DNA of 5,656 nt from Actinomycetes bacterium (lineage in GTDB: Bacteria; Actinomycetota; Acidimicrobiia; Acidimicrobiales; RAAP-2), in contig JANXTQ010000281.1 in assembly GCA_025352305.1 (NCBI GenBank), forward strand, positions 1-5,656, read 5' to 3'. A program made the position numbers and the translations under genes. The notes below the pieces were generated by a model. It was not told the DNA's origin, did no database searches, and saw only the letters and a program-made list of their open reading frames with translations. Shown piece after piece: positions 1 through 5,656 of the stretch (the first letter of the stretch is position 1; each line of letters opens with the position of its first letter).

Positions 1-2
1 GT

Positions 3-362
3 AGCAACAACGATCCTCGTTACCGCGACCTCGATCCCGCGCTCATTCCCTCGACGGAGTGCCTAAAGGATGTTGTGGCGAGAACGACGCCCTACTTCAA
101 CGACGTTCTGGTTCCGGACCTTCGTCGGGTCAGCGAAAACGGTGGTGCCGTCCTCGTTGCGGCTCACGGCAACTCACTACGCGCACTGCGCATGATGATC
201 GAAGGTATTACCCCCAAAGACATCACCGAACTGGAAATTCCAACGGGCATCGCTTTTAGGTACCGCTTAGACGAGTCACTGCGCGTGGTGAGCGGCGAGT
301 ACTTGGGCGACCCCGCAGCCGCGGCGGCCGCCGCCGAAGCGGTCGGCCGCCAAGCGGGCTAG
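3..362 (+). CDS. gpmA: 2,3-bisphosphoglycerate-dependent phosphoglycerate mutase, C-terminal part (5' truncated by window edge)
   Basis: Cytoplasmic glycolytic/gluconeogenic enzyme that interconverts 3-phosphoglycerate and 2-phosphoglycerate through a phosphohistidine. The visible 119 residues align by eye with the second half of GpmA (about 230-250 aa in full). They include DPRYRDLDPALIP, then STECLKDVVAR (family form TESL-D), then PYFNDVLVPDL, then AHGNSLRAL. The His of AHGNSLRAL (codon 165-167) corresponds to the second active-site His (H183 in E. coli). IPTGIAFRYRLDE and a YLGD motif follow. The N-terminal RHG motif with the phosphorylated His lies outside the window. The frame is open to the left edge, so the GTG at 75 is an internal codon and not a start. 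The end is a low-complexity alanine run (seven Ala, GC-rich codons) before TAG. It converges with glnK, with 12 bases between the stops. Family assignment is very secure. Confidence 0.95.
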   Translation, partial: SNNDPRYRDLDPALIPSTECLKDVVARTTPYFNDVLVPDLRRVSENGGAVLVAAHGNSLRALRMMIEGITPKDITELEIPTGIAFRYRLDESLRVVSGEYLGDPAAAAAAAEAVGRQAG

Positions 363-374
363 CGAGTTTCGTTC

Positions 375-2145
<1,771 letters not shown>

Positions 2146-2150
2146 CGCCA

Positions 2151-2157
2151 CTCCTTT
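2151..2157 (-). promoter_or_regulatory. Ribosome binding site that decides the amt start
   Basis: AAAGGAG on the minus strand, followed by a 5-base spacer (TGGCG) and GTG at 2145-2143. No comparable purine-rich site precedes the in-frame TTG at 2199, so this site favours the shorter amt product. Confidence 0.65.
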
Positions 2158-2219
2158 CCGTATTGCACTAGCGAGGGCGGCGTTGGCCTCAATTGACAAC
2201 GTCAGTGTCGTCGCGAAGA

Positions 2220-2257
2220 GTTTCTACAGAGTTAGCAATGTGTTTCGAGACTGTGAA
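2220..2257 (-). promoter_or_regulatory. GlnR-type nitrogen-control box upstream of amt-glnK
   Basis: On the minus strand the sequence reads TTCAC, 6 bases, GAAAC, 6 bases, CTAAC, 6 bases, GAAAC. The GlnR consensus known from Streptomyces and mycobacteria is two a-b pairs, GTNAC-n6-GAAAC-n6-GTNAC-n6-GAAAC. Both b-sites are exact and each a-site differs only at its first base, giving 16 of 18 fixed positions with all three spacers correct. The right-hand edge is 74 bases upstream of the preferred GTG start of amt. GlnR is an OmpR-family response regulator that activates amt-glnK under nitrogen limitation. That GlnR binds here is inferred; its gene is not in the window. Confidence 0.72.
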
Positions 2258-2282
2258 CTCGACGGTTTGTGAGAACCCCGAG
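2258..2282 (-). terminator. Weak hairpin after the etfD-like gene
   Basis: The minus strand starting 9 bases after the etfD-like stop can fold CTCG with CGAG and GGTT with AACC, with a small bulge and a 6-base loop (CTCACA). No T-run follows, so termination is uncertain. The hairpin abuts the GlnR-type box, which could insulate amt from upstream transcription or simply be chance. Confidence 0.28.
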
Positions 2283-2291
2283 AGCGACTAT

Positions 2292-4370
2292 TTAGGCCGT
2301 GGTGCTCGAAGCTCCGTCGCTCGCGGCCGCCGGCGCCATCAACGATTTTTCAAACACTTGAGAGATGTCCATCACCTTGACGTCATCTCCGCGGCCCTGC
2401 GCCTTGACGGCGTCGTCCAGCATGATCATGCAGAAGGGACAGGCCGTGGACACAATGTCCGCGCCGGTGCCGAGAGCTTCTTCGGTGCGGTCCATGTTGA
2501 CGCGCTTGCCAATGTTCTCTTCCATCCACATGCGCGCGCCACCGGCTCCGCAACAGAAACCTCGTTCGCGACAGCGGCCCATCTCCACCTGCTTGACGCC
2601 GGGAATGGCGTCGAGCACCGAGCGCGGCTCGTCAAAGACACGGTTGTGACGACCGAGATAACACGGGTCGTGGTATGTAACGGTGCCCTGATAGCCCACG
2701 CCGGGCACGAGACGTCCGGTGGCGACCAAGTGACTGAGTAGTTCGGCGTGGTGGATCACTTCGTAATCTCCACCCAGACCCGGGTACTCATTTTTCATCG
2801 TGTTAAAGCAGTGCGGGCACGAGGCGACAATTTTCTTCGCACCGACTTCGTTCAGTGTCGCGATATTGGCCTTGGCCATCTCTTGAAAGAGGTACTCGTT
2901 GCCCATGCGACGTGCCGGGTCGCCCGTACAGCTTTCGCGGGGTCCGAGCACGGCAAACTTCACTCCCGCGCGATGCAGCATGCGCGCGGTGGACTCCACC
3001 TGCTTGCGACCGCGCTCGTCGAGCGATCCCGCGCAACCCACCCAATAGAGGTACTCCACGTCTTCGGGAATGGTTTCCGTCACGACCGGGATCTCAAAGT
3101 CCATGGAGTTAATCCAGTCCGAGCGCTTGGATGAACCGAGTCCCCACGGATCACCCTGGTTCTCGAGGTTGCGCAGCAACAGTCCGGCCTCGGTCGGAAA
3201 ACGTGACTCCATCAACACTTCGTAGCGGCGCATATCAATAATGGCGTCGACGTGCTCAATATCTACCGGGCACTGTTCCACGCAACTGCCGCACGTGGTG
3301 CAACTCCACAGCACGTCGGGGTCAATGACGGAGGGAACGAGGGTCGCGACGTCGCTGGAGCTCTCACCCGACAACAAGCGGTCCGCGGAGGCAAACATGT
3401 TGTCGCGCAGTCCCATGATGAGCAGTTTCGGACTGAGCGGCTTGCCCGTCGTCCACGCGGGACAAACGGACTGACAACGACCACACTCGGTGCAGGTCGC
3501 AAAGTCGAGCATCTGCTTCCAGGTGAAGTCGTCCACCTTTCCGACTCCGAAAACGGTGTCTTCGGTGACGTTCTCCATATCCATGTCGGGGGTCTTGTCC
3601 AGGCCTCCGAGAGCACGTGGTCGTCGTGAGAGACCGACGTTGATGGGAGCCAAGAAAATGTGCAAGTGCTTGGAGTACGACACGAAGACCAAGAAACCCG
3701 CAATGACGGCCACGTTCGCGAGAAGAAAGACAACCTCGAGAACGCTGTTGACGCCGGTGCCGAGGGGCCGCAGCAATGTCGCCAGAAGGTGACTGGTAAA
3801 GGCCCACTTGGACTCACCGAAGGGGAAGTACGACGCGTGGGGTGAAGAATCAATCTGCGCGGCCCGGTAGAGGAACAAGGTGATGATCACTGCGCCAATC
3901 GCCGCCAGCACCAACCACGCGGCGCCGGTGTGACTGCCGTAGAAACGACTCTCGCGCTGCTTCTTCGCCGGAGCGTTCTTGATTCGAATGATGGAAAAGA
4001 CGACCAACGACACAAGAACCGCCGACGCGAAGAAGTCCTCGACCGCGGCGAGCCAATTACTCGTTCCAATGAGCGGAATGTGAAACGTACGACTAAACAA
4101 CGCGCCGTACGCTTCGAAGATCGTGGTGAGCAGGACAGTGAAACCCCACATGGTGAAAAAGTGCGCGAGACCGGGCACGGTCCACTTCAGCAGTTTGCGC
4201 TGACCCGCAACTTCCGTCAGTTCTGCTTCGACCGGTTTGCGAAATCCTTGGAACCGCCGTGGCGCCACCTGGCCACTACGAATCAGTTTGCTGAGCCAGA
4301 AAAATCGACGTCCGGCCACGGCGAAACACGCCACGGTTACTGCGAGTCCAATAATGATGCGTGCTATCAC
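2292..4370 (-). CDS. EtfD-like membrane (Fe-S)-binding oxidoreductase (HdrD/GlpC-type CCG domains)
   Basis: A 692-residue fusion. The N-terminal half has about five membrane helices (roughly 2-20, 68-90, 110-130, 148-170, 210-232), with conserved-looking His (H70, H194, H235, H237) in a NarI-like region that may bind heme b. A ferredoxin domain follows with two 4Fe-4S motifs: [12 protein letters not shown] (C293, C296, C299, C303) and [12 protein letters not shown] (C357, C360, C363, C367). Next are two CCG domains: C446, C481, C518-PH-C521 and C570, C606-C607-G608, C644-PF-C647. The first CCG motif reads CTG. This architecture matches mycobacterial EtfD (Rv0338c), proposed to pass electrons from EtfAB to menaquinone during fatty-acid oxidation. 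Other HdrD-like quinone reductases share it, so the partner is inferred. GTG 4370 is chosen because TGAGGAGG lies 4 bases upstream and the N-terminal helix begins there. It lies 35 bases after dcd; etfAB are absent here. Confidence 0.88.
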   Translation of the reverse strand: MIARIIIGLAVTVACFAVAGRRFFWLSKLIRSGQVAPRRFQGFRKPVEAELTEVAGQRKLLKWTVPGLAHFFTMWGFTVLLTTIFEAYGALFSRTFHIPLIGTSNWLAAVEDFFASAVLVSLVVFSIIRIKNAPAKKQRESRFYGSHTGAAWLVLAAIGAVIITLFLYRAAQIDSSPHASYFPFGESKWAFTSHLLATLLRPLGTGVNSVLEVVFLLANVAVIAGFLVFVSYSKHLHIFLAPINVGLSRRPRALGGLDKTPDMDMENVTEDTVFGVGKVDDFTWKQMLDFATCTECGRCQSVCPAWTTGKPLSPKLLIMGLRDNMFASADRLLSGESSSDVATLVPSVIDPDVLWSCTTCGSCVEQCPVDIEHVDAIIDMRRYEVLMESRFPTEAGLLLRNLENQGDPWGLGSSKRSDWINSMDFEIPVVTETIPEDVEYLYWVGCAGSLDERGRKQVESTARMLHRAGVKFAVLGPRESCTGDPARRMGNEYLFQEMAKANIATLNEVGAKKIVASCPHCFNTMKNEYPGLGGDYEVIHHAELLSHLVATGRLVPGVGYQGTVTYHDPCYLGRHNRVFDEPRSVLDAIPGVKQVEMGRCRERGFCCGAGGARMWMEENIGKRVNMDRTEEALGTGADIVSTACPFCMIMLDDAVKAQGRGDDVKVMDISQVFEKSLMAPAAASDGASSTTA

Positions 4371-4374
4371 GGGC

Positions 4375-4380
4375 CCTCCT
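4375..4380 (-). promoter_or_regulatory. Strong ribosome binding site of the etfD-like gene
   Basis: AGGAGG (within TGAGGAGG) on the minus strand, 4 bases before GTG 4370. It supports the GTG start and independent translation initiation in the short gap after dcd. Confidence 0.65.
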
Positions 4381-4405
4381 CAGGTGCGGAGCCGTACGTA
4401 ACTGA

Positions 4406-4981
4406 CTACGACTGTTGCTTTCGAAAGTTTTCGGCGTATCGACTCGGTGTCGGACCGCGTTGGCCCCGGTACTTAGAGCCGAGCCCCGCAGATCCGTACG
4501 GACGATCGGCCGGCGTGGTCATCTCAAAAAAACTGATCTGGCCGATCTTCATACCGGGATACAAGGTAATAGGCAGATTCGCCACGTTCGAGAGTTCCAG
4601 AGTCAAATGTCCGTCCCAGCCCGCGTCCACGAATCCGGCGGTCGAGTGAATGAGCAGTCCGAGACGACCAAGCGAACTTTTCCCTTCGAGTCGTGCGACT
4701 AAATCGTCGGGAAGCGCCACTCGTTCAATAGTGGAGCCGAGGAGAAACTCGCCGGGGTGCAAAATGAGCGGATCGTTCGGTCCCACGTCGACCAATTCAG
4801 TTAAATCCTCTTGGTCCTCGCGAACATCAATGACTCGCTGGGTGTGGTTTCGAAAGACTCGAAAGTACTGGTCAATATGAAGGTCAACTGAGGAAGGTTG
4901 GATGCAGTCGTCGTTCAAGGGATCAATGATGATCCGACCTTGTTCGAGGGCTTCGCGAATAGAGCGATCAGAGAGAACCAT
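4406..4981 (-). CDS. dcd: dCTP deaminase, probably the dUMP-forming bifunctional type
   Basis: Cytoplasmic pyrimidine-nucleotide enzyme, 191 residues, the length of actinobacterial Dcd (about 190). It deaminates dCTP. The actinobacterial and archaeal form also hydrolyses the dUTP product, giving dUMP for thymidylate synthesis. Motifs: N-terminal [20 protein letters not shown] at 28-37; [11 protein letters not shown] at 74-84; [11 protein letters not shown] at 99-109 (phosphate-binding K101, S102, S103, R106); [21 protein letters not shown] at 112-132, with catalytic Glu129; PGMKIGQ at 142-148; and [13 protein letters not shown] at 168-180, the C-terminal nucleotide lid. The bifunctional assignment comes from close similarity by eye to mycobacterial Dcd. 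ATG 4981 is chosen because it begins the family-typical MxLSDR; the ribosome site is weak. A TTG at 5035 would add 18 unmatched residues. The EtfD-like gene follows after 35 bases and may be co-transcribed. Confidence 0.95.
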   Translation of the reverse strand: MVLSDRSIREALEQGRIIIDPLNDDCIQPSSVDLHIDQYFRVFRNHTQRVIDVREDQEDLTELVDVGPNDPLILHPGEFLLGSTIERVALPDDLVARLEGKSSLGRLGLLIHSTAGFVDAGWDGHLTLELSNVANLPITLYPGMKIGQISFFEMTTPADRPYGSAGLGSKYRGQRGPTPSRYAENFRKQQS

Positions 4982-5027
4982 GACGTCGCCACGATACTCG
5001 CCATGAACAGCGCTCCACGTAACCAGC

Positions 5028-5050
5028 TTGGTCAACCAATCACAAATTGG
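5028..5050. repeat. Overlapping inverted repeats upstream of dcd
   Basis: Two inverted repeats share bases. TTGGT-CA-ACCAA lies at 5028-5039 and CCAAT-CACAA-ATTGG at 5036-5050. A further ACCA at 5022-5025 can pair with TGGT at 5029-5032. They sit 47-69 bases before the dcd ATG, where an operator or a leader-RNA switch could be. No known binding site was recognised. Confidence 0.35.
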
Positions 5051-5094
5051 CCCCTCTTACGCGAAGCCATCTTCACTTCAACAAACGCCGAGAG

Positions 5095-5130
5095 GCGGCG
5101 AGAGCGCTACTGGGTAGTCACTCTCGCCGC
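5095..5130 (-). terminator. Probable intrinsic terminator of the 3'-end repeat-protein gene
   Basis: A perfect 10-bp stem, GCGGCGAGAG (5095-5104) with CTCTCGCCGC (5121-5130), encloses a 16-base loop. The loop contains an inner 4-bp stem, CTAC (5107-5110) with GTAG (5114-5117). It begins 13 bases after the stop codon of the minus-strand gene at 5144. The downstream T-rich stretch on the minus strand (GTTTGTTG) is short and about 8 bases from the stem, so termination may be only partly intrinsic. Confidence 0.55.
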
Positions 5131-5143
5131 ACCTCGCGTGAAG

Positions 5144-5656
5144 CTATTTACTGAGGACGACGGTGCTCGGCAAGCACAGCTCTTCGCGCAGATTCGTCGG
5201 GAAAATCTTTCCCGTTCCGAACTGGTTCTGGTCGTACACCATCTTCCAAATCGGCGTGGACGCGCCCGGGAAGCAGAGCAGGCTCAGGTCGTTGTCCGTC
5301 TGGGGCTGATAGAGCACGCTCTTAACGAGCTTCGTGGTCGGTACGCAGAGTCCGTTAGCAGTACCAATCTTTTCTCCTACGTACGTCGGGGCCGAGAACT
5401 CATCGAGAACCTTCGTCGTTGCTGGTGCCTTCATCCCATACATGCCCGAAGAGACCGGCAGCACGTTGTAGCACGTGAAGTGGTCCAACTTTGGAGGCTG
5501 ATTCGGCGATTGATTCGGCGGACTGACATTGTCTTTCCACGTCGGAAGACAGAGACTGTTTGGTCCTCCGGTGGTCTTCATCGTGGCCTTGCCGAACTGA
5601 TTTGTCACATACAGGGTCACTGGCTTGTACGCGTACGAAGCGTTGAAGCACAACAG
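5144..5656 (-). CDS. Cysteine-paired repeat protein of unknown function, C-terminal part (5' truncated by window edge)
   Basis: The frame is open to the right edge, so only the last 170 residues are seen; the TTG at 5653 need not be the start. I do not recognise a function. Three segments each begin with a Cys followed by an aromatic and end in LCLP or LCVP. Counting from the window edge they are C3 to C36, C62 to C104 and C128 to C161. The first and third share LLCF, a central NQFG, and an identical spacing of 32 residues between cysteines, so they look like copies 125 residues apart. The middle one begins DHFTCY. A PNQ-repeat linker (about 46-55) separates segments one and two. Paired cysteines, beta-rich composition and no membrane helix suggest an exported multi-repeat protein, but any signal peptide is outside the window. 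It may belong to one of the DUF families with DHxxCY...LCxP repeats. A hairpin follows the stop. Confidence 0.8.
   Translation of the reverse strand: MLCFNASYAYKPVTLYVTNQFGKATMKTTGGPNSLCLPTWKDNVSPPNQSPNQPPKLDHFTCYNVLPVSSGMYGMKAPATTKVLDEFSAPTYVGEKIGTANGLCVPTTKLVKSVLYQPQTDNDLSLLCFPGASTPIWKMVYDQNQFGTGKIFPTNLREELCLPSTVVLSK
5499..5522 (-). repeat. Two-copy 12-base tandem repeat encoding a PNQ linker
   Basis: TGATTCGGCGAT is followed directly by TGATTCGGCGGA on the plus strand (10 of 12 bases identical). Read on the minus strand it encodes the proline/asparagine/glutamine linker between two cysteine-paired segments of the unknown protein. It is a short in-frame duplication and could vary in copy number between strains. 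Confidence 0.6.

Noticed and set aside
59..259. Alternative plus-strand frame inside gpmA
   Set aside because: The overlapping frame carries clear GpmA motifs, while this one is Arg-rich noise.
318..350. GC-rich palindromic run near the gpmA end as a terminator
   Set aside because: It lies within the coding sequence, comes from alanine codons (GCC/GCG), and has no T-run after it.
2193..2741. Plus-strand open frame of 182 codons starting in the amt regulatory gap
   Set aside because: Most of it is antisense to the Fe-S protein's C-terminal CCG domain, and no ribosome site or family motif is seen.
3930..4649. Long plus-strand open frame (239 codons) across the etfD-like gene and dcd
   Set aside because: It lies antisense to two well-supported genes, spans their junction, and its translation is Arg/Glu-rich without any recognisable motif.
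5034..5072. Possible 12-codon leader peptide (ATG at 5072 on the minus strand) upstream of dcd
   Set aside because: It has no run of regulatory codons and no attenuator hairpin pair linked to it; short frames like this are common by chance.
4982..5094. Candidate sigma-70 promoter for dcd (TTGAAG or TTGACC as -35)
   Set aside because: No partner -10 matches TATAAT at more than about half its positions, so I could not choose one.
4982..5143. tRNA or other structured RNA between dcd and the repeat protein
   Set aside because: No acceptor stem, anticodon arm or T-loop (GTTCGA-type) pattern was found; only the terminator-like hairpin and short inverted repeats are present.

Overview
The window looks like chromosomal DNA of an actinomycete-type bacterium (Actinomycetota), with moderately high GC. 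Three things point there: a Dcd protein of the actinobacterial dUMP-forming type, a membrane iron-sulfur protein resembling mycobacterial EtfD, and an amt-glnK gene order preceded by a GlnR-type nitrogen-control box. I cannot fix the class. The moderate GC would suit an aquatic lineage such as Acidimicrobiia, but that is a guess. No mobile element, CRISPR array, rRNA or tRNA was recognised.

Layout, left to right. Bases 3-362 (+) hold the C-terminal half of 2,3-bisphosphoglycerate-dependent phosphoglycerate mutase, cut by the window edge. It converges, with a 12-base gap, on a minus-strand block that reads right to left. That block is dcd (4981-4406), a 35-base gap, an EtfD-like membrane Fe-S oxidoreductase (4370-2292), a regulatory gap, amt (2145-742) and glnK (713-375). 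Farther right, still on the minus strand, is the end of a cysteine-paired repeat protein of unknown function (5656-5144). A 10-bp-stem hairpin follows it at 5095-5130.

Function. amt and glnK form a nitrogen-uptake unit: an 11-helix ammonium channel and the P-II protein that plugs it. P-II proteins respond to ATP/ADP, 2-oxoglutarate and covalent modification of Tyr51, which is present here. Upstream of amt at 2220-2257 is a four-part motif, TTCAC-n6-GAAAC-n6-CTAAC-n6-GAAAC. It matches the Streptomyces/Mycobacterium GlnR consensus at 16 of 18 fixed positions, with every spacer exact. This is the most informative non-coding signal in the window. Its position also argues that amt starts at a GTG at 2145 rather than at the longer TTG at 2199.

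The EtfD-like protein probably passes electrons from acyl-CoA dehydrogenases, via EtfAB, into the menaquinone pool. Dcd supplies dUMP for thymidylate synthesis. The two may share a transcript, but no functional link is evident.

I see no clearly novel multi-gene system. The items most worth following up are the GlnR box, the unknown repeat protein, and overlapping inverted repeats upstream of dcd.
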